A stretch of DNA of 64,000 nucleotides from JBPOIC01 sp052034865. GTDB taxonomy: Bacteria > UBA10199 > JADFYH01. Of the stretch, positions 17,598 through 26,045 are shown one piece after another. A model generated the notes under the pieces. It was not told the origin of the DNA. It did no database searches and was given only the letters and a program-made list of their open reading frames with translations. The number at the start of each line of letters is the position of its first letter. The first letter of the stretch is position 1. Position numbers and translations under genes: made by a program. Location of the stretch: NCBI GenBank assembly GCA_052034865.1, contig JBPOIC010000010.1:25072-89071 (forward strand), in the 5' to 3' direction.

Positions 17598-18710
17598 ATG
17601 CACGAAAATATTAGGTCCTTATCTCTTTCCGAATTGGCCGAGCGTCTTAAAAAGCTGGGGGTTGAGTCTTACCGCTACCAACAGTTGCTCCAGTGGATCT
17701 ACCAGAGAGATGTAGAAGATTTCAATCAGATGACGAATCTCTCCAAAACCCTTCGGGAGAATCTCGCCCAGCATTTTCAGATCAAGAGGCTACCCATAAA
17801 AACAGAACAGATTTCTGAAGATGGTACACGAAAGTTTCTTATCGAGTTGAATGATCTGGAAACAGTGGAATGTGTTCTGATTCCCAATGAAAGCCGGTTA
17901 ACTCTTTGTGTTTCTTCGCAGGTTGGTTGTGCGATGGGGTGTCGTTATTGTCTGACAGCGAGAGTTGGCCTTAAAAGAAATCTTACGCAGGCTGAAATCG
18001 TAGAACAGGTGATGGTCGCACGCAGAAACCTGCGTCCAGATGAAAAGATTACCAATATTGTTTTCATGGGAATGGGGGAGCCCATGCACAATCTGAAGGC
18101 CGTGCTTCCAGCTGTTGAGATCTTGGTGGAACCGAGTTGCCTGGCGATTGCTAAGAGAAAGGTGACAGTATCTACCTCTGGTCTTGTTCCGGAAATGTTG
18201 GAGTTCGGGAAAAGCTCGAGTGTGAAATTGGCCATTTCTCTTTGTGCGACGACGAATGAAGTCCGAGACCAGATTGTACCTATCAATAAAAAATATCCTC
18301 TCGAGGTTCTGCTGGATGCCTGCAAAAAATACAATCTTCCACCCCGCGGTCGTATCACAATGGAATATGTCATGCTGGCGGGTATCAATGATACTCCCGA
18401 AGACATGCGTAGACTTCCAAAACTCCTGGCAGGCATTCCTTCCAAACTGAACCTGATCCCATTCAATGAATTTCCGGGAAGTGAATTTAAACGCCCCACA
18501 GATGAATCTATCCGCAATTTTCAAAACTACCTATTGAATCATGGTTTGCAAACCAACATCCGCAACAGTCGTGGACGCGATATTCTAGGTGCCTGCGGCC
18601 AGCTCAAGGCAGCGATGGAAATGAAAAGGGAATTTCCGAAGATTCAGCTTCCTCAAAAACTCTCGACCAGAAAAGCCCCTCACGCAGCCAAGGCTCTTGC
18701 TCACTCTTAA
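17598..18710 (+). CDS. rlmN: Dual-specificity 23S rRNA/tRNA adenine-C2 methyltransferase RlmN
   Basis: RlmN is a radical-SAM enzyme that methylates C2 of A2503 in 23S rRNA and of A37 in some tRNAs. The 370-residue product has the radical-SAM cluster motif CAMGCRYC (CX3CX2C), the GMGEP motif (MGMGEPMHN) and the C-terminal RGRDILGACGQL block bearing the methyl-carrying Cys. I chose the ATG at 17598 because GAGGAGGGG lies 4-12 nt upstream; the in-frame ATG at 17571 would place that Shine-Dalgarno inside the gene. It is followed after 9 nt by the DUF547 gene, probably cotranscribed. Confidence 0.96.
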   Translation: MHENIRSLSLSELAERLKKLGVESYRYQQLLQWIYQRDVEDFNQMTNLSKTLRENLAQHFQIKRLPIKTEQISEDGTRKFLIELNDLETVECVLIPNESRLTLCVSSQVGCAMGCRYCLTARVGLKRNLTQAEIVEQVMVARRNLRPDEKITNIVFMGMGEPMHNLKAVLPAVEILVEPSCLAIAKRKVTVSTSGLVPEMLEFGKSSSVKLAISLCATTNEVRDQIVPINKKYPLEVLLDACKKYNLPPRGRITMEYVMLAGINDTPEDMRRLPKLLAGIPSKLNLIPFNEFPGSEFKRPTDESIRNFQNYLLNHGLQTNIRNSRGRDILGACGQLKAAMEMKREFPKIQLPQKLSTRKAPHAAKALAHS

Positions 18711-18719
18711 AAGGACCCC

Positions 18720-19541
18720 ATGAAATTTCACCTGCAGTCTCGTCTCATCCTTTTGAACCTTAAAAAATTAAAACTTCTGCTTTTTCTGATTTTCTTTTCC
18801 TTGTCGTTTCATCCTTTTTCACTTCATTCCCAGCCAGTAAGTACGACAGAGGCTTTGCCGATCCAAAGCATTCAACATACCGTCTTTTCAGACCTTATCC
18901 GCCGCTTTGTGAGCAAACAGGGACTGGTGGATTATCGTTCATTTAAGAAAGACAAGGAGGCCCAGCAAAAGCTCAATAACTATTTGGATGACCTCATGAA
19001 GATCGACAGCATGCAGATGGATTCTCTGGGTGAGCGCATGGCCTACTGGCTGAATCTTTACAATGGTCTCGTGATTCAGGAGATTCTCAAACACTATCCC
19101 GTTCAAAGTGTGACTCAAATCCCCCATTTTTATGATCAACCCCGCTACACAATAGCAGGTTTTGAAAATCAAAAATCATCATTACTCGATATTGAGCAGA
19201 TTTTTCATGACCGTCTTCCAGATGCACGCCTACATCTGGCTCGCTCCAACGGTGCATTTGGCGGCCCACCCCTTCTTCGGGAGGCCTATGCTGGAGCAAC
19301 CGTGGATAAGAAACTGGATGAAATCAATCTTGAGTTCCTTTCAGATTCCTCCAAAAATTATTACGACCCTATAAAAAACACCTTTCTCGCCTCTCCCATT
19401 TTTTTATGGTTTGAGCCGGACTTCATACGCACTCGTGTTTCGGTCCGCCTATTCATTCAGGAGCGCCTCAGGCTTCCTCCAGCGATTCGTATTGGATATG
19501 GCAGCTTTGACTGGAAACTAAACGATACCGCACTCCGGTAA
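18720..19541 (+). CDS. DUF547 domain protein, exported
   Basis: The 273-residue protein has an N-terminal signal or anchor (LKLLLFLIFFSLSFHPFSL, about 18-37) followed by a DUF547 domain: LVDYRSFKKDKEAQQKLNNY, then RMAYWLNLYNGLVI (about 102-115), and the conserved ARLHLARSNGAFGGPPLL block (about 165-182). Biochemical function of DUF547 is not established; weak similarity to cysteine peptidase or transglutaminase folds has been discussed, but in this copy the usual Cys of the CAS(x)SCP-type block reads RSNGAFGGPP, so a catalytic Cys is not evident. It follows rlmN by 9 nt. Confidence 0.82.
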   Translation: MKFHLQSRLILLNLKKLKLLLFLIFFSLSFHPFSLHSQPVSTTEALPIQSIQHTVFSDLIRRFVSKQGLVDYRSFKKDKEAQQKLNNYLDDLMKIDSMQMDSLGERMAYWLNLYNGLVIQEILKHYPVQSVTQIPHFYDQPRYTIAGFENQKSSLLDIEQIFHDRLPDARLHLARSNGAFGGPPLLREAYAGATVDKKLDEINLEFLSDSSKNYYDPIKNTFLASPIFLWFEPDFIRTRVSVRLFIQERLRLPPAIRIGYGSFDWKLNDTALR

Positions 19542-19577
19542 CCATTCTCTCATTACGAAAAAAACAAGGAGAGTCTT

Positions 19578-20993
19578 ATGAACGCATTCGTTCCTTCCAC
19601 CAGAAAACCGACAATCCTCGAACGCACCGGGCTTGCACTCGCACAATGGACTGAGAAATGGTTTCCGGATGCCCTGGTTTTTGCGTTTTTAGGAATTTTG
19701 CTGGTTTTTATTTTAGGACTAATCCTGGGAGAGAGTCCGGAGAAATTGGCCATCGAAGGCGGTAAGGCATTTTGGGCCCTGGTTCCTTTTACCATGCAGA
19801 TGGCGATGGTTATTTTAGGGGGCTACGTTGTGGCGAGTGCTCCGATCATTTCCAGTCTGATTGAAAAACTGGCGACCGTTCCTAAAACTCCCAAAGGATC
19901 TGTGTGTCTAGTGGCATTTTTTTCGATGATAACCTCTTTGATCTCGTGGGGATTCAGTCTCATTTTTAGCGGACTTTTAGTTCGTGCCCTCGCACGTAGG
20001 CAGGAGAGGATGGATTACCGTGCCGCGGGTGCGGCCGCCTATTTGGGTTTGGGAGCCTTGTGGGCCTTGGGGCTTTCTTCATCGGCTGCTCTCATGATGG
20101 CAACACGGGGGAGCATTCCTCCCAAGCTATTTGCGATCGCAGGTGTCATCCCACTCACACAAACTCTTTTTCTTTGGCAAAACTTCGTGATGGCAGCGGC
20201 CCTGGTTATTCTCTCACTTCTTATCGCGTATTTTTCTGCTCCTGATAAATTACAGGCGAAAACCGCTCAGGATTTTTCAGTCGATTTATCTTCCGAAAAA
20301 GAAATTTCCTCACTTACGTTAAGGCCCGGTGAGTGGCTGGAGAACAGCTCAGTTCTCAATCTTCTCATCGCACTGCTGCTCTCGATTTTTCTGATTCATG
20401 AATTTCGGACTTCCCCTCAAGGGGCCCTCGCAGCTCTCGATTTGAATACCTATAATCTGATATTCATTGTGCTAGGTCTTCTCTTGCAACGAACACCGAG
20501 GCGCTTTGTTCGGGCGATTGCCAGAGCCACACCCGCAACAGGCAGTGTGCTCATCCAGTTTCCTTTTTATGCCGTAATTTTTGGAATGATCGTCGGCACA
20601 GGAATTTCCGATTGGCTGGCAAATCTTTTTTCGCGCGTCAGCACTCCTGGAAGCTATCCGGTTCTGGTTGCGATTTATTCGGCCATTCTGGGAGTTTTTA
20701 TTCCATCCGGTGGAAGCAAGTGGGTGATTGAAGCGCCTTACGTTCTCCAGGCAGCAAATCTTCATCAGGTTCATTTGGGATGGGTGGTTCAGATCTACAA
20801 TGCCGCTGAAGCTTTGCCGAATCTGATCAATCCGTTTTGGATGCTGCCGCTTTTGGGAATTCTGGGAGTCAAGGCGCGGGATCTGGTGGGATTTAGTTTT
20901 TTGCAGCTCATTTTGCACGTGCCACTGGTTTTTTTCTTATGTTGGTGGTTGTCGAAAACGCTGACCTACCTTCCCCCTGGAATGGGTGGGTAA
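19578..20993 (+). CDS. atoE: Short-chain fatty acid transporter, AtoE family
   Basis: The 471-residue polytopic inner-membrane protein matches the AtoE family, thought to carry short-chain fatty acids such as acetoacetate or butyrate. Visible hallmarks are LAQWTEKWFPDALVFAF near the N terminus, FWALVPFTMQMAMVILGGYVVA, TSLISWGFSLIFSGLL and the C-terminal GVFIPSGGSKWVIEAPYVL. AAGGAG precedes the ATG. The gene is convergent with an enoyl-CoA hydratase gene 37 bp away; a small inverted repeat GATTCT/AGAATC (20994-20999 with 21007-21012) lies between. Family is firm, exact substrate inferred. Confidence 0.9.
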   Translation: MNAFVPSTRKPTILERTGLALAQWTEKWFPDALVFAFLGILLVFILGLILGESPEKLAIEGGKAFWALVPFTMQMAMVILGGYVVASAPIISSLIEKLATVPKTPKGSVCLVAFFSMITSLISWGFSLIFSGLLVRALARRQERMDYRAAGAAAYLGLGALWALGLSSSAALMMATRGSIPPKLFAIAGVIPLTQTLFLWQNFVMAAALVILSLLIAYFSAPDKLQAKTAQDFSVDLSSEKEISSLTLRPGEWLENSSVLNLLIALLLSIFLIHEFRTSPQGALAALDLNTYNLIFIVLGLLLQRTPRRFVRAIARATPATGSVLIQFPFYAVIFGMIVGTGISDWLANLFSRVSTPGSYPVLVAIYSAILGVFIPSGGSKWVIEAPYVLQAANLHQVHLGWVVQIYNAAEALPNLINPFWMLPLLGILGVKARDLVGFSFLQLILHVPLVFFLCWWLSKTLTYLPPGMGG

Positions 20994-21030
20994 GATTCTC
21001 CTTTTAAGAATCGCAAGCAGTACAAATCCT

Positions 21031-21813
21031 TCACTTTCCTCCAAACCTTGGCTTTCTTTTTTCCTGAATCGCAGCGATTCCCTCTTTTAAATCCGCAGTT
21101 GCAAAACACTCGGCCTGACCGCCAGATTCATAATCAAAAATTTCCTGCAAGGTGGCAAATGTTGCTTTTTGAATTCCACGCTTCATGATTGTTAATGGAA
21201 GAGGTGCGTTTTGGGCAATGTGTTGAGCAAGCTGGAGGGCTTCGTTTTGTAAGTCGGAAGCAGGGTAGACGTGATTGACAAGGCCCATCCGATAAGCCTC
21301 GGCAGCAGCAACCGTTTTTCCTGTAAACAAAAGCTCGGCGGCTATGGCTGGACCGACAAGCTGAGTGAGAAAATAAAGTCCACCCATCCCAGAACTCAAA
21401 CCGATCTTTGCAAAATTGACACTCAGTTTCGCGTTTTCAGAGGCAACTCGCAGGTCACAGGCCATGGCGATGCAACAACCAGCTCCAACAGCTGGGCCAT
21501 TCAGTACGGCAATAGTGGGAACTGAAAGATCGCGAATAGATAAAAACCTGGAATAAAACTCGATCATTTCCTGCTTGTTGACTTCGGGAGTTTTTGGCGT
21601 GTGATCGAGAATGAACTGTAGATTTCCACCGGCTGAAAATGCCTTGCCGGTTCCGGTGATTAAAAGAACTCGTAAATCTTTTCTTTTCTGAAGATCGAGA
21701 ATGAGGGCATTTAACTCATCTCCCATTTCAGGGTTAATGGCATTGAGCTGATCGGGATTGTTTAAGGTGAGGGTTCCAATGGAATCTTTTTGATCGTAAA
21801 GGATGAGAGCCAT
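21031..21813 (-). CDS. Enoyl-CoA hydratase/isomerase family protein
   Basis: The 260-residue crotonase-fold protein has the first oxyanion-hole block AFSAGGNLQFI, the second block LNGPAVGAGCCIAMACDLRVAS, and LSSGMGGLYFLTQLVG. In classical hydratases the two catalytic Glu lie near positions 144 and 164; here the first is replaced around GPAVGAG and the second region reads KIGLSSGMGG with no Glu, so it may be an isomerase or another crotonase activity rather than a plain 2-enoyl-CoA hydratase. It stands alone on the minus strand next to atoE, which suggests a shared fatty-acid context. Confidence 0.88.
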   Translation of the reverse strand: MALILYDQKDSIGTLTLNNPDQLNAINPEMGDELNALILDLQKRKDLRVLLITGTGKAFSAGGNLQFILDHTPKTPEVNKQEMIEFYSRFLSIRDLSVPTIAVLNGPAVGAGCCIAMACDLRVASENAKLSVNFAKIGLSSGMGGLYFLTQLVGPAIAAELLFTGKTVAAAEAYRMGLVNHVYPASDLQNEALQLAQHIAQNAPLPLTIMKRGIQKATFATLQEIFDYESGGQAECFATADLKEGIAAIQEKRKPRFGGK

Positions 21814-21933
21814 CTTTATTCTCCAAATTTAAATGACTGGATTCGTTTGAATTGTCCTGATCTCGGATTTAAGAAATTATTTTCTTTTTAAAATGGACTT
21901 CATACTTTTTGTCATCCGATTTTTTACCATTCT

Positions 21934-22890
21934 ATGAAAGCAAGCCGACTCGCCCTCATTCAAGACCGACGCTACCTCGATCATGTCACCGGAGATTATC
22001 ATCCGGAACGACCGGAAAGACTTTTGGCAATTCAAAAGATGCTAAAAGGATCGGGGTTGGATCAAAAAGCTCTTTCGCTTGAGCCGCGAGAAGCCACTCT
22101 CGATGAAATCTCTCAAATCCACACGGAGGAGATGATCGGTCTACTCTCCGCCACCCAGTTTGAAGATTTTGCTGAGCTTGATCCGGATACCGTTGCCTCA
22201 AAAAATTCCTGGATGGCTGCCAAACTTGCAGCAGGTGGGTGCTTAACGGCGATTGACTGCTTGATGGATGGAAAGGCAGAAGAGGCCTTCGTCTTTCCAC
22301 GCCCTCCCGGTCATCACGCCGAACGCGATCGTCCGATGGGTTTTTGCCTTTTGAACAATGTGGCGATTGCTGCCGAATATGCCCTTCAGAAAAAAGGACT
22401 CAAACGGATTCTGATTTTGGATTTTGATGTGCACCATGGGAACGGCACTCAGCATATCTTCGAATCACGATCGGATATTTTTTATCTTTCCACGCATCGT
22501 GCGCCATTTTATCCTGGCACCGGTGCAGCCTCTGAAATTGGAAAAGGAGTAGGGGAGGGATATACACTCAATCTCCCGCTTCCGGCTTTGAGTGGAGACA
22601 GTGCCTATGTCAATCTCTTCAAAGAAAGAATTGTCCCAGCGACGCTTGTCTATCAACCCGATCTCATGCTCATTTCCGCGGGGTTTGACGCCCATGTGCT
22701 CGACCCCTTAGGTGGCATGCAGGTTACGGAACAAGGGTTTGAAGCCATGGTCCGCTCCATTGAATCGATGCGCATTGCGCTTGGAAATATTCCTGTACTT
22801 TACGTATTGGAGGGGGGATATTCGCTGGAAGCTTTATCCAAATCCGTTGAAAAAATTGTTCGATTCTTAATCCATCCTGGGGAGAAATAA
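21934..22890 (+). CDS. Histone deacetylase superfamily (class II-like, AcuC/AphA type) deacetylase
   Basis: Zinc-dependent amidohydrolase of 318 residues. Motifs in order: DYHPERPERL near the N terminus, RPPGHHAERDRPMGFCLLNN (about 123-142, tandem catalytic His), LDFDVHHGNGTQ with the zinc ligands Asp and His (about 160-171), ISAGFDAH with the third ligand Asp, and YVLEGGYSL with the transition-state region. Bacterial members deacetylate polyamines, acetoin-pathway enzymes or other acetyl groups; the substrate here is not deducible. No recognisable Shine-Dalgarno before the ATG. The cyclophilin gene begins 2 nt after the stop, so the two are coupled. Confidence 0.93.
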   Translation: MKASRLALIQDRRYLDHVTGDYHPERPERLLAIQKMLKGSGLDQKALSLEPREATLDEISQIHTEEMIGLLSATQFEDFAELDPDTVASKNSWMAAKLAAGGCLTAIDCLMDGKAEEAFVFPRPPGHHAERDRPMGFCLLNNVAIAAEYALQKKGLKRILILDFDVHHGNGTQHIFESRSDIFYLSTHRAPFYPGTGAASEIGKGVGEGYTLNLPLPALSGDSAYVNLFKERIVPATLVYQPDLMLISAGFDAHVLDPLGGMQVTEQGFEAMVRSIESMRIALGNIPVLYVLEGGYSLEALSKSVEKIVRFLIHPGEK

Positions 22891-22892
22891 AT

Positions 22893-23450
22893 ATGAAGCA
22901 CAAAATCAGTTTTGCCATTTTACTCATCACACTTATTTTTACAGGAGCAGCCATGTCGAAAAACGTATCCGTACAGGAACCTAAAACCTTAACCATCGAT
23001 CCCAAAAAACATTACGAAGCGACAATTCAAACTGCAAAAGGGAAAATTCAGGTCGAGTTGAATGCCGAAAAGGCTCCCTGGTCGGTGAACAATTTTGTCT
23101 ATCTGGCCAAGGCCGGATTTTATGATGGGCTCACCTTTCACCGTGTTGAGCCCGGTTTTGTCATTCAGGGAGGAGATCCTGCCGGCAATGGCACTGGCGG
23201 ACCTGGATATACTGTCCAGGCGGAAATTGGTTTGAAACACACCAAAGGCGCCATCGCATGGGCGCGTTTGGGCGACAATGTGAATCCCGAAAGACGATCG
23301 AGTGGATCGCAGTTTTATATCACGTTGGAGCCCACTCCTTTTTTGGATAGCGGTTATACCGTCTTTGGACAAACCATTGCAGGCATGGAAGTGGTAGAAA
23401 AAATTTCTCGAGGCGATGTGATTCAAAAGGTCACCATTACCGAGAAATAA
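22893..23450 (+). CDS. Exported cyclophilin-type peptidyl-prolyl isomerase
   Basis: The 185-residue protein has a signal peptide (ISFAILLITLIFTGAAMS) followed by a compact cyclophilin domain. Active-site motifs are present: GLTFHRVEPGFVIQGGDP (catalytic Arg in FHR), the GSQFYIT block and PFLDSGYTVFGQ. It would catalyse cis-trans isomerisation of prolyl bonds in the periplasm. GGGGAG lies 6-11 nt before the ATG, inside the end of the deacetylase gene. A terminator follows at 23492-23524, closing a two-gene operon. Confidence 0.94.
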   Translation: MKHKISFAILLITLIFTGAAMSKNVSVQEPKTLTIDPKKHYEATIQTAKGKIQVELNAEKAPWSVNNFVYLAKAGFYDGLTFHRVEPGFVIQGGDPAGNGTGGPGYTVQAEIGLKHTKGAIAWARLGDNVNPERRSSGSQFYITLEPTPFLDSGYTVFGQTIAGMEVVEKISRGDVIQKVTITEK

Positions 23451-23491
23451 CCAAATGGAAGAATAGAATTTTTTGGATTGATTTAGCTGAC

Positions 23492-23524
23492 GTGGCTCTT
23501 CGTAAAGGAGAGCCACTTTTTTTT
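23492..23524 (+). terminator. Terminator after the cyclophilin gene
   Basis: GTGGCTCT (23492-23499) and AGAGCCAC (23509-23516) with a 9-nt loop, followed by eight T. Confidence 0.92.
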
Positions 23525-23562
23525 GTAGAGGAAGGGTATAACTTTACACCAACCGAAGTTTT

Positions 23563-24438
23563 TCAGAATGTTTTTCCCAAGCCCTGATAAATTTTCTTGA
23601 TCGAATCGGTCTGATTCAAAATATAAAAATGGAGTCCAGGAGCTTTTTGATCAAGCAAATCAAGCGATTGCTTGATGGCATATTCCACTCCAAAACTTCG
23701 GACTTGTTCGGGCTGATCTTTGATCTTCTCAAGGGAAATTCGAATGTAATCTGGAATTTTAGCTCCACACAATTGAGTGAATTTCTGAAGCTGTGAAAAA
23801 TTGGTGATAGGCATAATGCCTGGAATGATTTTTTGGGTGATTCCAATCTTTCGAGCACGCGCTACAAAATCAAAATAATCGTGGTTGTCGAAAAAAAGCT
23901 GGGTGAGAATAAAATCGGCTCCGGCATCGGCTTTTATTTTCAGGTGTGCAAGATCCTTTTCCTTATCCTGACATTCCAGGTGACCTTCCGGATAACCCGC
24001 AACACCAATTGTAAAATAATCTCCCGTATTTTTTCGAATGAAGGCCACCAATTCACTGGCATATTGAAATCCGCCAGCAGGTGGCGTAAATCGACTCGCT
24101 CCCTGAGGAGGATCTCCACGCAGGCATAGCAGGTTTTTGATATTTGTCTTTTGTAGGATTTTTAAAGACTGAAGGATTTCTTCTTGCATCGAAGAAACGC
24201 AGGTGAGATGAGCGACCCCGGAAATTTTGAAATCACTTTCAATCGTTTCAACCACTTCAAAGGTGGTCCCTTTATTGGTTCCCATAGCCCCCATGGTCAC
24301 CGAGATAAAAGATGGATGTAAGCTTTTAAGCTCTTCCAAGGTTTTTCTCAGTTGAGGGAGGGCCTCAGAAGTTTTGGGAGGAAAAATCTCGAAAGAAAAA
24401 GTTTGCGCAGAAGCTTTAAGAGTCTCGCGAAGTGACAT
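23563..24438 (-). CDS. metF: Methylenetetrahydrofolate reductase MetF
   Basis: MetF reduces 5,10-methylene-THF to 5-methyl-THF using NADH and FAD, supplying the methyl group for methionine synthesis. Family blocks visible: SFEIFPPKTSEA (the FEFFPP-type motif with catalytic Glu), VTMGAMGTNKGTT, LCLRGDPPQGA, VAGYPEGHLEC, DFILTQLFFDN and IPGIMPITN. I place the start at 24438 (MSLRETL), with AGGA 9 nt upstream, rather than the ATG 21 nt earlier. The product is then 291 residues, the usual length. Monocistronic. Function is firm. Confidence 0.95.
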   Translation of the reverse strand: MSLRETLKASAQTFSFEIFPPKTSEALPQLRKTLEELKSLHPSFISVTMGAMGTNKGTTFEVVETIESDFKISGVAHLTCVSSMQEEILQSLKILQKTNIKNLLCLRGDPPQGASRFTPPAGGFQYASELVAFIRKNTGDYFTIGVAGYPEGHLECQDKEKDLAHLKIKADAGADFILTQLFFDNHDYFDFVARARKIGITQKIIPGIMPITNFSQLQKFTQLCGAKIPDYIRISLEKIKDQPEQVRSFGVEYAIKQSLDLLDQKAPGLHFYILNQTDSIKKIYQGLGKTF

Positions 24439-24548
24439 AAAGATCGTCCTGTTTCTCATCTAAATATCAGAATGAAAATAACATGGTATTTGAGGTTGAT
24501 TTCAATTTTAACCGATTCAGCTTTATTCTTTTTTCTTGTAACTTTGTC

Positions 24549-24566
24549 TACTGGCTTAAGCCAGTA
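24549..24566. promoter_or_regulatory. 18-bp perfect palindrome just upstream of thrH
   Basis: TACTGGCTTAAGCCAGTA is a perfect palindrome ending 19 nt before the thrH ATG and just before the ribosome site AAAGGAG. It is a plausible repressor operator or a short mRNA hairpin next to the ribosome site. The regulator is unknown. Confidence 0.5.
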
Positions 24567-24585
24567 AGGCTCTAAAGGAGCAATC

Positions 24586-25191
24586 ATGATCGCCTGTCTT
24601 GATCTCGAAGGAGTTTTGGTTCCCGAAATCTGGGTAAATGTATCCCTTAAAACCGGGATTCAGGAGTTGTCACTGACGACTCGGGAAATTCCGGATTATG
24701 ATGTCTTGATGACGAAACGCCTGGGAATTCTGAAACAGCACGGATTGAAACTCAAAGACATTCAGGAAGTGATTGCCACCTTAAAACCCCTCGAAGGGGC
24801 GACCGATTTTTTGAATCAACTCAGAGAAAACTTCCAGATCATTATTCTTTCCGATACTTTTTATGAGTTTGCAAAACCCCTCATGAGACAGCTCGGTTTT
24901 CCGTGTCTGTTTGCACATAGCCTCGAAGTCAATCCATCCGATGAAGTTGTAAACTATAAAATTCGTTTGCAGGATCAAAAAAGAAAAGCGGTGAAGGCCT
25001 TACAGGATTTAAATCTGAAAGTTATTGCAGCCGGTGATTCTTACAATGATACCGGGATGCTTTCACAGGCCAATGCCGGGATTTTTTTCAATCCTCCTTC
25101 CAATATCGTAAAAGAATTTCCTCAATTCCCGGTCACTACGACCTATGCAGACCTGTTGGATACTTTTCTCAAATCAAAACAGATACTTTAA
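24586..25191 (+). CDS. thrH: Bifunctional phosphoserine phosphatase/homoserine phosphotransferase ThrH
   Basis: HAD-superfamily enzyme of 201 residues, the usual ThrH length. In Pseudomonas ThrH dephosphorylates phosphoserine and can pass the phosphate to homoserine. Motif I is CLDLEGVLVPE (nucleophile Asp6), motif II ILSDTFYEF, motif III the Lys-containing KRKAVKAL, motif IV GDSYNDTGML. The ThrH-specific LEGVLVPEIW start and the DYDVLMTKRL block separate it from SerB. AAAGGAG is well placed before the ATG, with an 18-bp palindrome just upstream. The following 267 bp to rpsO contain no gene; CCTCCT and AGGAGG in that gap are complementary but not clearly terminator-like. Confidence 0.92.
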   Translation: MIACLDLEGVLVPEIWVNVSLKTGIQELSLTTREIPDYDVLMTKRLGILKQHGLKLKDIQEVIATLKPLEGATDFLNQLRENFQIIILSDTFYEFAKPLMRQLGFPCLFAHSLEVNPSDEVVNYKIRLQDQKRKAVKALQDLNLKVIAAGDSYNDTGMLSQANAGIFFNPPSNIVKEFPQFPVTTTYADLLDTFLKSKQIL

Positions 25192-25458
25192 GTTATTTGA
25201 GAAGAAATTACGCTCCAGAAAAATAAGGATGATCCTGTAAGCCTCCTTAGACCCTCTTTGTTTAAACTCAGGCAGGAGGATACCGTCGGGGAGAAGGGCT
25301 TTCCGTTTTTGAATGTTCAGTCAAATCATGAAGATGAAGCTTTAAATTCCTGAATCGCCATTCTCGAACAAGCTTCTTTACAAATAAAATCAGCCTATGC
25401 TAGCAAAGCGCTTCGTAAAACTTTAAGACATTATAGACAGGAGAAAAGGACAGTTCCC

Positions 25459-25725
25459 ATGAATACCGATACAAACAAGCAGGAAACCATCCAAAAGTTT
25501 CAAACCCATAAAACCGACACCGGTTCACCTGAAGTTCAGGTCGCACTTCTTACCACACGCATCAACAGCCTGACCGATCATTTCAAAGCACATAAAAAAG
25601 ACCATTCTTCACGTCGAGGTCTTTTAAAGCTTGTCGGTTTAAGACGTCGTCTTTTAACCTACCTGAAATCAAAAAATCGCAGTCGTTACGTTCAGTTAAT
25701 TGAAGAGTTAGGAATTCGTAAGTAG
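25459..25725 (+). CDS. rpsO: 30S ribosomal protein S15
   Basis: S15 is a primary binding protein of the 16S rRNA central domain and bridges to the 50S subunit. The 88-residue product has the family length and the hallmark blocks DTGSPEVQVALLTTRINSLT, HFKAHKKDHSSRRGLLKLVG and RRRLLTYLKSKN. AAAAGGA lies about 8 nt before the ATG. A strong terminator follows at 25731-25764, so read-through into pnp (rpsO-pnp order is common) would be limited. Confidence 0.98.
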   Translation: MNTDTNKQETIQKFQTHKTDTGSPEVQVALLTTRINSLTDHFKAHKKDHSSRRGLLKLVGLRRRLLTYLKSKNRSRYVQLIEELGIRK

Positions 25726-25730
25726 TACCC

Positions 25731-25764
25731 AAAGGGATCGTCCAAAAAGACGATCCCTTTTTTA
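25731..25764 (+). terminator. Terminator after rpsO
   Basis: AAAGGGATCGTC (25731-25742) and GACGATCCCTTT (25749-25760) form a perfect 12-bp stem with a 6-nt loop and continue into TTTATTT. Confidence 0.94.
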
Positions 25765-25829
25765 TTTGATACAGATTGAGCTTAAGATGAGCTGTTGATT
25801 TTTGGACGGCTCAATCACTCCCATTTTTT

Positions 25830-25887
25830 ACTGATAATTTTAGAGGATGGACCTTGCTTAAAAGGTTTTTGCTCCCAAATTATCAGT
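25830..25887 (+). promoter_or_regulatory. Long-range hairpin in the pnp leader
   Basis: ACTGATAATTT (25830-25840) is a perfect 11-bp complement of AAATTATCAGT (25877-25887). The 36-nt interior contains a second potential stem (ACCTT with AAGGT). It lies 159-216 nt upstream of the pnp start and has no following T-run. In E. coli, pnp is autoregulated through an RNase III-cleaved leader hairpin; this is a candidate counterpart. Confidence 0.5.
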
Positions 25888-26045
25888 GCCCTTCAAGAAG
25901 GATGTGAGTGGTTGTGAATTTTGATGATTTCCTCTGCAAAGTCATTTGGCCCATCTTTCATCTCAATCCCGTTCATTTCACCCTATTATCCAAAAACACC
26001 AGCGCGTGTTGCGTTGGGTGTCATACCTATTGAGGAGAAAGTCTC

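Noticed and set aside
17898..18524. Long minus-strand frames of about 200 codons inside rlmN
   Set aside because: Antisense shadows of a gene with a complete radical-SAM motif set.
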